Below are positions 17,523 through 25,678 of a stretch of 64,000 nt of DNA, piece after piece (the stretch's first letter is position 1; each line of letters starts with the position of its first letter). The position numbers and the translations under genes are program-made. Location: positions 62,001-126,000 of the forward strand of contig NZ_JAZLIO010000018.1 of the NCBI RefSeq assembly GCF_045617425.1, given 5' to 3'. Below the pieces are notes generated by a model. The model saw nothing but the letters and a program-made list of their open reading frames with translations, searched no databases and was not told where the DNA came from. Source of the DNA: Carnobacterium_B sp045617425. GTDB taxonomy: Bacteria; Bacillota; Bacilli; Lactobacillales; Carnobacteriaceae.

Positions 17523-18170
17523 TTATAGATTTTTTAACGCTTCATCAATTGGCGAATCTCCATTTAAAAGATCAAAAGCTTTATTAAAAGTTGTTTTATT
17601 ATCTAAACTTGCAACTACAACTTCTGCCACGTCTCCACGAGAGATGGCGCCTCCAGGCAAGTTTTCAGCTACTTCGATTTTCCCTGTAGCTGGATCATTT
17701 TTCAATAATCCTGGGCGTAAAATTGTGTAAGTCAATCCACTTTTTTTCAAGCAACGATCTGCATAATACTTAGCAATATTGTACGGTTTCATTTCTTCAT
17801 TATCCCAAGCTGCACGATCATCTGAGTTCATTGCACTGACCATAATAAAACGGTCGATACCAACTTGTTTTGCTGCATCCATAACTTTCACAGCTCCATC
17901 TAAATCAATGGACATCGTTTTGTCGTAGCCCGTTTTCCCACCTGAACCAGCAGAGAAAACTACGGCATCCATACCTTCAAGAGCATTTTGAATCGCTTCA
18001 ATTGGTCCTTCCAAATCGGTTAAACACGCTTCAACATCTTTCATGTCTAACGCATTAGCTTGTTCTGGTTTTCGAACCATTGCTCGTACTGAATGTTTGT
18101 CGCTATTCTGTAATTTATCTACGATTATTTTACCAATTTGTCCATTTGCACCTACTACTAATACTTTCAT
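17523..18170 (-). CDS. NAD(P)-binding protein, atypical SDR (YhfK/YwnB-like)
   Basis: A 215-residue Rossmann protein of the NAD(P)H-binding, NmrA/atypical short-chain dehydrogenase group. It opens MKVLVVGANGQIGKIIVDKL (GxxGxxG) and has a basic MVRKPEQ loop that suggests NADP, VVFSAGSGG, MVSAMNSD and YNIAKYYADRCLKKSG, where Y-xxx-K resembles the SDR catalytic pair. The function of these proteins is mostly unknown; some sense redox state. It is monocistronic with terminators on both sides. Confidence 0.85.
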   Translation of the reverse strand: MKVLVVGANGQIGKIIVDKLQNSDKHSVRAMVRKPEQANALDMKDVEACLTDLEGPIEAIQNALEGMDAVVFSAGSGGKTGYDKTMSIDLDGAVKVMDAAKQVGIDRFIMVSAMNSDDRAAWDNEEMKPYNIAKYYADRCLKKSGLTYTILRPGLLKNDPATGKIEVAENLPGGAISRGDVAEVVVASLDNKTTFNKAFDLLNGDSPIDEALKNL

Positions 18171-18251
18171 GATTCATAACCCCTCTCATTTCAATTTACT
18201 CATTAAGTGTAACAAAGAAACCAGAGGATACAAATCATTTGCATCACAGCA

Positions 18252-18277
18252 AAAAAAGATCCTTTACAGGATCTTTT
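18252..18277 (-). terminator. Terminator of guaC
   Basis: AAAAGATCC and GGATCTTTT form a nine-pair stem followed on the minus strand by a seven-base T run. It starts about 10 bases after the guaC stop. Confidence 0.87.
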
Positions 18278-18286
18278 CTCTTTTAT

Positions 18287-19261
18287 CTAACGATCTCCGT
18301 TAAATATTGAATTTTTAACAATAACATAGTCAACTTTGCGAATCGACTCTACATCATTTCCACCAGCATATGAGATAGAAGATTGTAAATCTTGTTTCAT
18401 TTCCAATAATGTTTCAGCGATATCGCCCTTGTATTCAACAAGAATCTTCTTACCTTCAACGTTTTTATGTTCACCTTTTTGGTATTCTGATGCACTACCA
18501 AAGTATTCTTTGTACATTTTGCCATCTTTTTCAATCGTTTCTCCTGGAGATTGATCATGTCCTGAGAATAAAGAACCCATCATGACCATAGAAGCTCCAA
18601 AACGAATAGACTTAGCAATATCACCGTGATCTCGTACTCCGCCATCAGCAATCAATGGCTTTCTTGCAGCTTTAGCACATAAACGCAATGCAGCTAATTG
18701 CCAGCCACCAGTACCAAATCCTGTTTTTAGTTTTGTAATACAGACTTTTCCTGGTCCGATACCTACTTTAGTTGCATCAGCCCCAGCATTTTCTAATTCG
18801 CGAACAGCTTCTGGAGTCCCAACATTCCCTGCAATTAAAAATGTTCCAGGTAAGTATTTCTTGATATGGTGAATCATATTGATCACTAAGTCAGAGTGGC
18901 CATGAGCAATATCAATCGTAATGTATTCTGGTACTAAATTTTCTTTCGCTAAAGTTTCAATAAATGTGTATTCTGCTGCTTTTACACCTACACTAATCGA
19001 AGAATATAACCCTTTTTCATTCATTCGTTGGATAAAAGGAATTCTGTCTTCCTCATCAAAACGGTGCATCACATAGAAAAAGTTATTTTCTGCTAACCAA
19101 ATAGCTAATGTTTCGTCAATAACTGTTTGCATATTAGCCGGTACGACTGGTAAATTAAATGTTCTACCGCCAAATTCAATTGTTGTATCACATTCTGATC
19201 TGCTACTTACAATACTTTTATTAGGAATAAGTTGAACATCTTCATAGTCAAAAACTTTCAT
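18287..19261 (-). CDS. guaC: GMP reductase
   Basis: A 324-residue (beta/alpha)8 enzyme converting GMP to IMP and ammonia with NADPH, part of purine salvage. The catalytic Cys is in GIGPGKVCITKLKTG, and the substrate/cofactor regions ADGGVRDHGDIAKSIRFGA and MVMMGSLFSGHDQSPG are typical. The length fits the bacterial GuaC2 class, which lacks the CBS domains of IMP dehydrogenase. The ATG lies after AGAGGTTAAGGAAA. A good promoter at 19381-19409 and a 110-base structured leader precede it, so control at the RNA level is possible. Confidence 0.95.
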   Translation of the reverse strand: MKVFDYEDVQLIPNKSIVSSRSECDTTIEFGGRTFNLPVVPANMQTVIDETLAIWLAENNFFYVMHRFDEEDRIPFIQRMNEKGLYSSISVGVKAAEYTFIETLAKENLVPEYITIDIAHGHSDLVINMIHHIKKYLPGTFLIAGNVGTPEAVRELENAGADATKVGIGPGKVCITKLKTGFGTGGWQLAALRLCAKAARKPLIADGGVRDHGDIAKSIRFGASMVMMGSLFSGHDQSPGETIEKDGKMYKEYFGSASEYQKGEHKNVEGKKILVEYKGDIAETLLEMKQDLQSSISYAGGNDVESIRKVDYVIVKNSIFNGDR

Positions 19262-19320
19262 TTTCCTTAACCTCTTTCTGTTATGGCTCTAATTTTTAAG
19301 CTATTTATCATCATTTTTAT

Positions 19321-19375
19321 AGGGAGCCGAAAACACGAACATTATTTCTTTTTGTTTTCCCCATATTTCGTCCCT
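19321..19375 (-). promoter_or_regulatory. Structured leader upstream of guaC
   Basis: On the transcript, AGGGA near the 5' end can pair with TCCCT (19321-19325), enclosing a second helix between GAAAAC (complement of 19354-19359) and GTTTTC (complement of 19329-19334). It lies between the promoter and the ribosome site. It does not match the purine riboswitch core that I know. Confidence 0.45.
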
Positions 19376-19380
19376 AAGAC

Positions 19381-19409
19381 AATTTACACTATATTAAAAG
19401 GTTTGTCAA
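19381..19409 (-). promoter_or_regulatory. Promoter of guaC
   Basis: On the minus strand TTGACA (19404-19409) and TAAATT (19381-19386) are 17 bases apart. The start of transcription is predicted near 19374. Confidence 0.75.
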
Positions 19410-19489
19410 AGTTATTCGTACTTTTTAATGAAAAGCCTTAAAATAGTTTGCCTTTTCTATTTTTATAAAAAAAAGATTTGAACGCATTA

Positions 19490-19524
19490 AATAAGCTGAC
19501 AAATGTTAAATTTGTCAGCTTATT
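19490..19524 (-). terminator. Inverted repeat after yidD, probable terminator
   Basis: AATAAGCTGACAAAT and ATTTGTCAGCTTATT make a perfect 15-pair stem immediately beyond the yidD stop. The T tract after it on the minus strand is short (TTTAATG), so termination may be weak. Confidence 0.65.
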
Positions 19525-19525
19525 G

Positions 19526-19783
19526 CTAATTTTTCACTGTTTTTATTTCTCTATTTTTTCTTAACGTAAATTTTTTTGGAACCGGATCATACCCACCTTT
19601 AATAAAGGGGTGACACCTTAAAATGCGAGCTGTTCCCATTACTGTACCTTTGATTGCACCGTGTTTCTCAATCGCTTCGATTGCATATTGCGAGCAGGTT
19701 GGATAATAGCGGCAACTTGGTTGAAATAAAGGAGAAATGCCTTTTTGATAGCCTTTAATGCTAGCAATAATTACTTTTTTCAT
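19526..19783 (-). CDS. yidD: Membrane protein insertion efficiency factor YidD
   Basis: An 85-residue protein with the whole family signature: GYQKGISPLF, CRYYPTCSQYAIEAIEKHG and CHPFIKGGYDPVP. YidD is a small membrane-associated factor that helps insertion of proteins together with YidC. The three conserved cysteines are present. The start follows AGGAGGTAGACC. It is located away from rpmH-rnpA-yidC here, as in many Firmicutes. Neighbours give no further hint. Confidence 0.94.
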   Translation of the reverse strand: MKKVIIASIKGYQKGISPLFQPSCRYYPTCSQYAIEAIEKHGAIKGTVMGTARILRCHPFIKGGYDPVPKKFTLRKNREIKTVKN

Positions 19784-19848
19784 GGTCTACCTCCTACCAA
19801 ATTACAGTATAGCCATTGGGTTGTACTTTGTAAAGTAATCTCATTCAC

Positions 19849-22197
19849 TTATTCAATGGCCTTACGAAACTCAATAAAATGGATTGCATTAGTTGTCAAC
19901 AAAGAATAAAAAGACCATTCTTCATTTAAATATTCATCTTTGATATCCAGTGCTGGACTAAGAGATTGGACAATATGATCCATCATTTCATGGTCAATAC
20001 CGTACTTACTATTCAGATTCCACCACTTAGAGTATAATCCTCCGTTATCCCGGTCGAATTTAAATGTACGGATTTGATAATTTCCTGGCTTAATTCCTTT
20101 GAGATGAATGTGTAATTCTTTGCTTCGATTTTTTACAAATAATTCATCAATTGAGTATCTGGGACTAAATTGTCGCTCATTGAAAATAATCAGTTGATAT
20201 CCGTCCTCATTTTCAGTCATTAGATAGTCTGATCCCCGTGCAATGACCATTCCTCTTAATCTTTCTTTAAAACGCATAGTATAAAAGGTCGGTCTTTTTT
20301 CATTAAAGAAATGAAACAAATCTAAACTATCAATTAGATTATTAGAACAATCTTGTAATCGCTCATGAATTTCACTATTGATCCAGAAACCGATTCCTTC
20401 TACGTCATTTTCTAATTCTAAAATCTTTTTTAAAATTAGCGCTCCTCTAAAGAAATTACCATTGATATAGCGAGTATTTCCAGATAACATGTTCCAATTA
20501 GTCAGAAACATTGGCCGATCGATTTGCATTTGTTGCATAAATGATTTGATTTTTTTTGTTTTATCGATAATATAACGATGACTCTTAGAAAATTCTTCCA
20601 CATTAATATCGTGAAAGTTAATAACGTCGTTTTGGTCTGCTTCATAGCCGATAAACTCAATTTTATTTGCATGTCCAATTTGCCATTGTTGATTTTCTGG
20701 AAGTTTTTCTTTTCGTTCATCAAACGGAAAAAATGCTCCCACCTTCATTTTGCTAGATTTATTTTTGATCACTTGCCAAACCTTTAAATAAATGCGTTCT
20801 AATTCTGTTGATTCTATTGAAGAATCTTCCTTACTGTAAAATAAAATTTGCCATTTTTCTACAAAATCACGCCCAAAACCTTGTAGAGCATGCTGAATGA
20901 ATTGATCAATTTTTTTAAAGTAAAACTCTTCATTCTGACTAATTTGTTTATACTCTAACTTTAAGAATAAATAGATTCCTTGTTCTTTTAAAAACTGCAG
21001 GACAATATCAGAATTTGCATAACTAGTTGAACTACCAACCCCTTCAGATAAATCAGTATCAGTTAAAGGTATCGTCTCTTCAAAGAGTTTTTGAATACCT
21101 ACAAAGTCTACACGCATTTGTTTTTTTGTTAAAATCAACTGTCTTTTAACATTTTCATTTAGTAGTTCTTTTAATTCACCAATAAATATGATGTGCTTTT
21201 CATGGTTTAACTCTTGCTCACCTTCACTATTCAGAACAATTCTACGTTCTTCAAGGTGTTCTTCATTTATTGTGTAACTTTGATCTATTCCTTCATCTAA
21301 ATAGCTAGCCAGTCTATCTAAAATAGCTGGAGAATCAAGAACAGTGTGAGCTTCAACTTTATTGATCAACGCTTCATGTTGTTCTAATTGTTCATGTTGG
21401 TGCTCTTTTCTATATTGAGCAGGTGTTTGATTATAAATCGTTTTAAAAACAACCGTGTAGTTTTTTGCAGTCGAAAAACCATTTTTCATCGCTATTTGAA
21501 ATAAATTATCCGAAGTATACAATAAATCATCTAGGCTATGTTTTAAACGAACTTGATTTAGGTAATTTAAAAATCCCATACCCGTCATTTGCTTAAAATA
21601 ACGCGATAGATAAGAAGAAGATAGGTTTTCATGTTCGGCTAACTCAGAGAGCGTCAACGGTTCTGCATATCTCTGTTCAATTAACTGAATAATTCGTGCG
21701 ATTCGTTCATCACTTGTGTCTACACCTTTCCAATGTGGAGCTTCTTTTTTAAAAAAGCGAGTCATCAGTAACATAATCTGATACAAATTACTTCGAATCT
21801 CCAGCGTATTGCTCTCATCTTTCCTAGAATCTGCAATCATGATTTCAGATAACCATCGTCTTAATTGTGCAATCATTCCTTCTCTGCCAGGATCCAATTC
21901 CTTTGAAAAACAGAAAAAATTGTAATGAAAGTATTCCTTATAATGCGTCACAAAAAACTGACTAGAAATGCTAAGTGAAATAATGCAATTATCTTCACTT
22001 CCCATTACGGAATAGTTATTGGTACGATTAACAATTAAAATATCATTTTCTTCCATTTCAAAATTACGTCCTCCAAATGAAATGGTTGCAGATCCTTTAA
22101 TAACAAATAAGATTCTTGTTCCATAATACCGTTGAGGAGCAGAATAACGGACATTTTCCATTTTTATGTCATAGTCTGCTGTACTTTCTCTTTTCAT
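19849..22197 (-). CDS. AraC-family regulator with GH39-like C-terminal domain
   Basis: A 782-residue protein. The N-terminus is a cupin-like sensor (about 20-100, with ILFVIKGSATISFGGR and DILIVNRTNNYSV). The AraC helix-turn-helix pair follows (about 165-265, with LSELAEHENLSSSYLSRYFK and NGFSTAKNYTVVFKTIYNQT). The remaining 500 residues look like a degenerate family 39 glycoside hydrolase/beta-xylosidase fold (for example MFLTNWNMLSGN and EGIGFWINSEIHERL), probably a sugar sensor rather than an enzyme. Such proteins regulate sugar-use operons in Enterococcus and relatives. No transport or glycosidase genes are beside it, so the target is unknown. Confidence 0.8.
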   Translation of the reverse strand: MKRESTADYDIKMENVRYSAPQRYYGTRILFVIKGSATISFGGRNFEMEENDILIVNRTNNYSVMGSEDNCIISLSISSQFFVTHYKEYFHYNFFCFSKELDPGREGMIAQLRRWLSEIMIADSRKDESNTLEIRSNLYQIMLLMTRFFKKEAPHWKGVDTSDERIARIIQLIEQRYAEPLTLSELAEHENLSSSYLSRYFKQMTGMGFLNYLNQVRLKHSLDDLLYTSDNLFQIAMKNGFSTAKNYTVVFKTIYNQTPAQYRKEHQHEQLEQHEALINKVEAHTVLDSPAILDRLASYLDEGIDQSYTINEEHLEERRIVLNSEGEQELNHEKHIIFIGELKELLNENVKRQLILTKKQMRVDFVGIQKLFEETIPLTDTDLSEGVGSSTSYANSDIVLQFLKEQGIYLFLKLEYKQISQNEEFYFKKIDQFIQHALQGFGRDFVEKWQILFYSKEDSSIESTELERIYLKVWQVIKNKSSKMKVGAFFPFDERKEKLPENQQWQIGHANKIEFIGYEADQNDVINFHDINVEEFSKSHRYIIDKTKKIKSFMQQMQIDRPMFLTNWNMLSGNTRYINGNFFRGALILKKILELENDVEGIGFWINSEIHERLQDCSNNLIDSLDLFHFFNEKRPTFYTMRFKERLRGMVIARGSDYLMTENEDGYQLIIFNERQFSPRYSIDELFVKNRSKELHIHLKGIKPGNYQIRTFKFDRDNGGLYSKWWNLNSKYGIDHEMMDHIVQSLSPALDIKDEYLNEEWSFYSLLTTNAIHFIEFRKAIE

Positions 22198-22411
22198 TCT
22201 CTCTACTCCTCCTTTTTTTCCTATTATACCTGTTTTTTACAAACAATCGATACCAAAATTCACAAAGATTTACCTAGCAGCAAAAAAGTAGGAGCCTAGT
22301 ATTCTATTGGTTTTATCATTATTAAGTTAAATTTTTACAATTTCTTTTACTAATGCCAGCTATATAGTATAATATAATGAATAAATGATTAGAATTTAAG
22401 GAGGTGAAAAG

Positions 22412-22525
22412 ATGTTAATAACTGGTTGGAACGTGATAACAAATAAAGAAACAGCATTTTTGTATGTTATCCGTGCCGAATTTTCCGCTGTTTTGTCAAA
22501 ATTGGTGAAGTATACCCTTTTTTAA
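22412..22525 (+). CDS. Leader peptide upstream of the ABC-F gene
   Basis: A 37-codon reading frame starting at ATG 22412, eight bases after a near-perfect AAGGAGG, and ending at TAA 22523-22525. The peptide begins MLITGWNVITNKETAFLYVI and ends KLVKYTLF. It is followed by a terminator and then an ABC-F gene with its own ribosome site. This arrangement matches ribosome-mediated attenuators that sense antibiotics by stalling on the leader. That it is translated and regulatory is an inference from its strong ribosome site and position. Confidence 0.65.
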   Translation: MLITGWNVITNKETAFLYVIRAEFSAVLSKLVKYTLF

Positions 22526-22612
22526 CTAAATTAAAATGGAAAAGCCAGAAAAAGCATCTTTTTACGACACGTGGAACTTCTTTAAGAAGTCTTTTTATAC
22601 GCCGTTGTTTCT

Positions 22613-22644
22613 AAAAAGAGAGGTCTTTTTTCCTCTCTTTTTTT
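22613..22644 (+). terminator. Attenuator terminator before the ABC-F gene
   Basis: AAAAAGAGAGG and CCTCTCTTTTTTT form an 11-pair stem with a T run. It lies between the leader peptide (stop 22525) and the ABC-F start (22674) and no other plus-strand gene precedes it, so it must end the leader transcript unless bypassed. Confidence 0.8.
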
Positions 22645-22673
22645 GCTGTTTCCGGTAAACGGAGGAATTAAAC

Positions 22674-24293
22674 ATGAGTCTATTTAGTATGAAAAATGTA
22701 ACACAAACTTATGGAGCTGAAACGATTTTTAGTGATTTAAGTCTGGATATCACTACCTCAAAAAAGATTGGTTTGATTGGACAAAATGGTGAAGGAAAAA
22801 CAACCTTACTCAAACTCATTGCTGGTATTGAGCAACCTAGTAATGGCATGATCTCTTGGCAAAAAAACTTAACCGTTGGCATGCTTGCTCAACTTCCAAA
22901 ACAAGATGATCACCTGCTAGTATATAAACTTTTAGAAAAAAGCTTCGCAGATATTTTCCTTTTGGAGAATAAAATGGAACAACTCAGTTTTAAAATGTCA
23001 GACCCTAATGCTCCTTTAGAAAAGCTTTTAAATCAATATGGACAATTGCAACAAGATTTTGAAGAACTAGGCGGATACGAGGTAGATGCCTCCATTCGTC
23101 GCGTAGCAAGCGGCTTAAACATTGATGCTTTACTGGAAAAAGAGTGGAAAACCTTGAGTGGCGGAGAACGGACAAAAGTTGGTTTAGCGAAAATTTTACT
23201 GGAACACCCTGATTTACTTTTGCTTGATGAACCCACAAATCATTTAGACATTCTAGCTATTGAATGGTTGACTCAGTTCGTGAAGAACTATGATGGAGCG
23301 ATCATCATCGTTTCACATGATCGTTACTTTTTAGATGATATTGTACAAGAAATCGTTGAGATCGACCAAGGAGAATTACATTATTATTTTGGAAATTATA
23401 CTGATTATGTTAAGGAACGAGAAAAACGAATACTAAACGAATTTCAAGGGTATCAAGATCAACAGAAAAAAATAAAAAAAATGAAGGAAGCCATCAAACG
23501 CTTAAAAGAATGGGCAAACCGTTCTAATCCACCAAGCGATGCTATGCATCGCCGTGCAAAAAACATGGAAAAGGCTTTGGCTAGAATTGAATTAGTTAAA
23601 AAACCGCTTCTTGAACAACATAAGATGGAGGTCCAATTAACAACTAAAAAACGGTCTAGTAAGAATCTATTTCAACTAAATGGAGTGAGTAAATACTATG
23701 GAGAGAAGTTATTATTTGAAAACCTTGAACTTCATGTTCACTATCAAGATCACATTGCCATTGTGGGGGCAAATGGAACTGGAAAAAGTACTTTATTAAA
23801 TCTATTACTTAGGAAAATCCAACCGGATACTGGAAGCGTTGAAGTAGGGTCTTCTCTGTCCATTGGCTATCTCTCCCAACATGCCTTTGAAATGGTTACT
23901 CAATTTACAGTTATTGAAGAGTTTCGTGATAAAATTTCTGTTTCAGAAAGTGAGGCAAGGTATATTTTAGCAAAGTTTTTATTTTATGGACAAGATGTCT
24001 TTAAAAAAATGAATCAACTATCTGGTGGGGAAAGAATGCGTTTAAGATGGGCACAACTCGTTCATTTAAATCATAACGTTCTTATTTTGGATGAACCTAC
24101 TAACCATTTGGATATTGATTCTAAAGAAATAATTGAAGAAGCCTTAAATCAGTTTAAAGGAACGATTATTGCTGTTTCACATGACCGCTATTTTTTAGAT
24201 AATTTTTTTGATACAACCTATCTTTTGCAAAATGGACACCTTGTAAAATATTTAGGGAACTATTCTTATGTCCGATCAAAACTGAAAGAATAG
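22674..24293 (+). CDS. ABC-F family ATPase, probable ribosome protection protein
   Basis: A 539-residue soluble protein with two ABC ATPase domains and no membrane segments. Domain 1 has GQNGEGKTTLLKL, LSGGERTKVGLAK and LLLLDEPTNHLD; domain 2 has GANGTGKSTLLNL, LSGGERMRLRWAQ and LILDEPTNHLD. Between them is the P-site interaction linker with a basic coiled coil (KKMKEAIKRLKEWANRSNPP, about 265-300). ABC-F proteins bind the ribosomal E site and either tune translation or dislodge antibiotics. The leader peptide and terminator upstream favour an antibiotic-inducible resistance type, but the drug class cannot be read from sequence alone. Confidence 0.85.
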   Translation: MSLFSMKNVTQTYGAETIFSDLSLDITTSKKIGLIGQNGEGKTTLLKLIAGIEQPSNGMISWQKNLTVGMLAQLPKQDDHLLVYKLLEKSFADIFLLENKMEQLSFKMSDPNAPLEKLLNQYGQLQQDFEELGGYEVDASIRRVASGLNIDALLEKEWKTLSGGERTKVGLAKILLEHPDLLLLDEPTNHLDILAIEWLTQFVKNYDGAIIIVSHDRYFLDDIVQEIVEIDQGELHYYFGNYTDYVKEREKRILNEFQGYQDQQKKIKKMKEAIKRLKEWANRSNPPSDAMHRRAKNMEKALARIELVKKPLLEQHKMEVQLTTKKRSSKNLFQLNGVSKYYGEKLLFENLELHVHYQDHIAIVGANGTGKSTLLNLLLRKIQPDTGSVEVGSSLSIGYLSQHAFEMVTQFTVIEEFRDKISVSESEARYILAKFLFYGQDVFKKMNQLSGGERMRLRWAQLVHLNHNVLILDEPTNHLDIDSKEIIEEALNQFKGTIIAVSHDRYFLDNFFDTTYLLQNGHLVKYLGNYSYVRSKLKE

Positions 24294-24396
24294 AATGGTT
24301 CCTTTATTTATTATCGTTTCTCATAACCGCTTCTTTCTAGGTTTTTTCATACAAAAATTTTAATATTAGACCCAACAGTAAAAATCAGTTCTTGCT

Positions 24397-24440
24397 TTAA
24401 AAAGACAGGCCGCCATGTTTATGGTTGCCTGTCTTTTTAT
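24397..24440. terminator. Bidirectional terminator
   Basis: AAAAAGACAGGC and GCCTGTCTTTTT pair perfectly over 12 positions. It ends the ABC-F gene on the plus strand and the small operon on the minus strand. Confidence 0.87.
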
Positions 24441-24456
24441 TATTTTTTGTTTTGTC

Positions 24457-24639
24457 TTACTCATTCCAATTGCGCGGACTCCATAACGTTCCATCCAATT
24501 CGCCTTCCATTTGTCTAATTCGTTCAACTTGCTCATCAATTAAAGCAACCACAGCTTTTAATAAAGCTTTTTGCTTGTAGTCACGACTTGTTTGGATTAA
24601 TCGTTCCAACTCTTGAATCAACCATTCTTTTTGTTTCAT
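24457..24639 (-). CDS. Small hypothetical protein (60 aa)
   Basis: A 60-residue, highly charged, probably helical protein (KEWLIQELERLIQTSRDYKQ and DEQVERIRQMEGELDG) with a tryptophan-rich tail (LWSPRNWNE). I use the ATG at 24639, twelve bases after AAGGAGG; a TTG at 24651 abuts the ribosome site. It starts 25 bases after the stop of the quinone reductase-like gene, so the two are probably one operon. The family is not recognised. Confidence 0.6.
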   Translation of the reverse strand: MKQKEWLIQELERLIQTSRDYKQKALLKAVVALIDEQVERIRQMEGELDGTLWSPRNWNE

Positions 24640-24664
24640 TTCATTTACCAACCTCCTTGATAAG

Positions 24665-25357
24665 CTATTTCATTTGATCTAAAATAATCTTTAATTCATC
24701 TATTGTATCTCTATTTTCTTCTATAAATTCTATTGCTTGGTCTAGAACGAATTGATCTCCATGATTTAATTTAGTCACATCCGTCTCTGATAATTCTTGG
24801 ATGAACCATCTTTCTCGGGCTTCTAAACTATCATCTTTTTCACGAGTTAAATATTGTTGGTAGCGAATCAATAGACTCATTTTTTGATTTTCTGTTAAAT
24901 AACTAAATTGAAAAATAGGTAATGTTTTAAGAAACGTCATTCCTGTCTTCAATGCCATCGCTTGAAAGGGTTTTGTCAACTCATCAATACTGAACCCTTC
25001 ACGTCCTCCAGGTTGGTATTCTTCTTTTTTTACACCAATACTCAAAACTAACCCAAATTCTTTTCCAATTAATACTTTCCCTTTCTTACCATAGGCAAAA
25101 CCATCTGCCAGTACATCGTCTTGCCATTTTTTCAATAATGCAGGAGCCGTATACCAGTAAAAAGGAAACTGGAAAATGATTCGATCGTGTTCTTTTAACA
25201 GCTCTTGTTCCTTTTCTACGTCTATATTGAAATCAGGATAAATAGATTCCAAATGATGAACAGTTATATTCTTATTTTCAGGAATCGAACTCAACAAATA
25301 TTGCTGACTTCCTGACTCCTTAATTTCAGGATGAGATAGGATCACTAGAGTTTTCAT
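24665..25357 (-). CDS. NAD(P)H oxidoreductase, flavodoxin-like quinone reductase family
   Basis: A 230-residue flavoprotein of the KefF/MdaB/NQO group. MKTLVILSHPEIKESGS is the FMN/FAD phosphate loop and RIIFQFPFYWYTAPALLKKW is the diagnostic flavin-binding segment (Q-F-P-x-x-W). GREGFSIDELTKPF is also typical. It likely reduces quinones or other electrophiles with NAD(P)H in the cytosol. The C-terminal 60 residues extend beyond the shortest family members. It leads a two-gene operon with the 60-residue protein. The physiological substrate is unknown. Confidence 0.86.
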   Translation of the reverse strand: MKTLVILSHPEIKESGSQQYLLSSIPENKNITVHHLESIYPDFNIDVEKEQELLKEHDRIIFQFPFYWYTAPALLKKWQDDVLADGFAYGKKGKVLIGKEFGLVLSIGVKKEEYQPGGREGFSIDELTKPFQAMALKTGMTFLKTLPIFQFSYLTENQKMSLLIRYQQYLTREKDDSLEARERWFIQELSETDVTKLNHGDQFVLDQAIEFIEENRDTIDELKIILDQMK

Positions 25358-25387
25358 TATTAGCCTCCATTTTTGATTGATTAAAAA

Positions 25388-25594
25388 TTACTCTTTAAAA
25401 TATTCTAACATGTCTTCTTTAACAACGGATAATAAAGGCAGATATTGAATTGGTACCAAATCAATATCTAAAGCCGTTAACATCATTTCTAAATACATTG
25501 CAATTTTAACATAACGATTTGCATCTATTACTAGTATACCAAAACAGCTTGAAACCAGCTCTTTTTTTTTCATTGCCTGTTTAGTCACTTCCAC
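25388..25594 (-). CDS. Doubtful small protein (68 aa)
   Basis: A 68-codon frame with a GTG start at 25594 and no good ribosome site. The peptide (CFGILVIDANRYVKIAMYLE, ending VVKEDMLEYFKE) has an ordinary composition and could be a real small protein or the tail of a lost gene; the same frame is closed by a stop eight codons further upstream. It lies 30 bases before the quinone reductase-like gene on the same strand and diverges from dhaK. I do not recognise it. Confidence 0.35.
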   Translation of the reverse strand: MEVTKQAMKKKELVSSCFGILVIDANRYVKIAMYLEMMLTALDIDLVPIQYLPLLSVVKEDMLEYFKE

Positions 25595-25678
25595 TAATCG
25601 TTTGTTTTGTTCTTTGCATTAAGAACGGTTACAATGGTAGTGAAGTCAATAAAAAAACTCTCAGGGGGTCTGGAAAAA

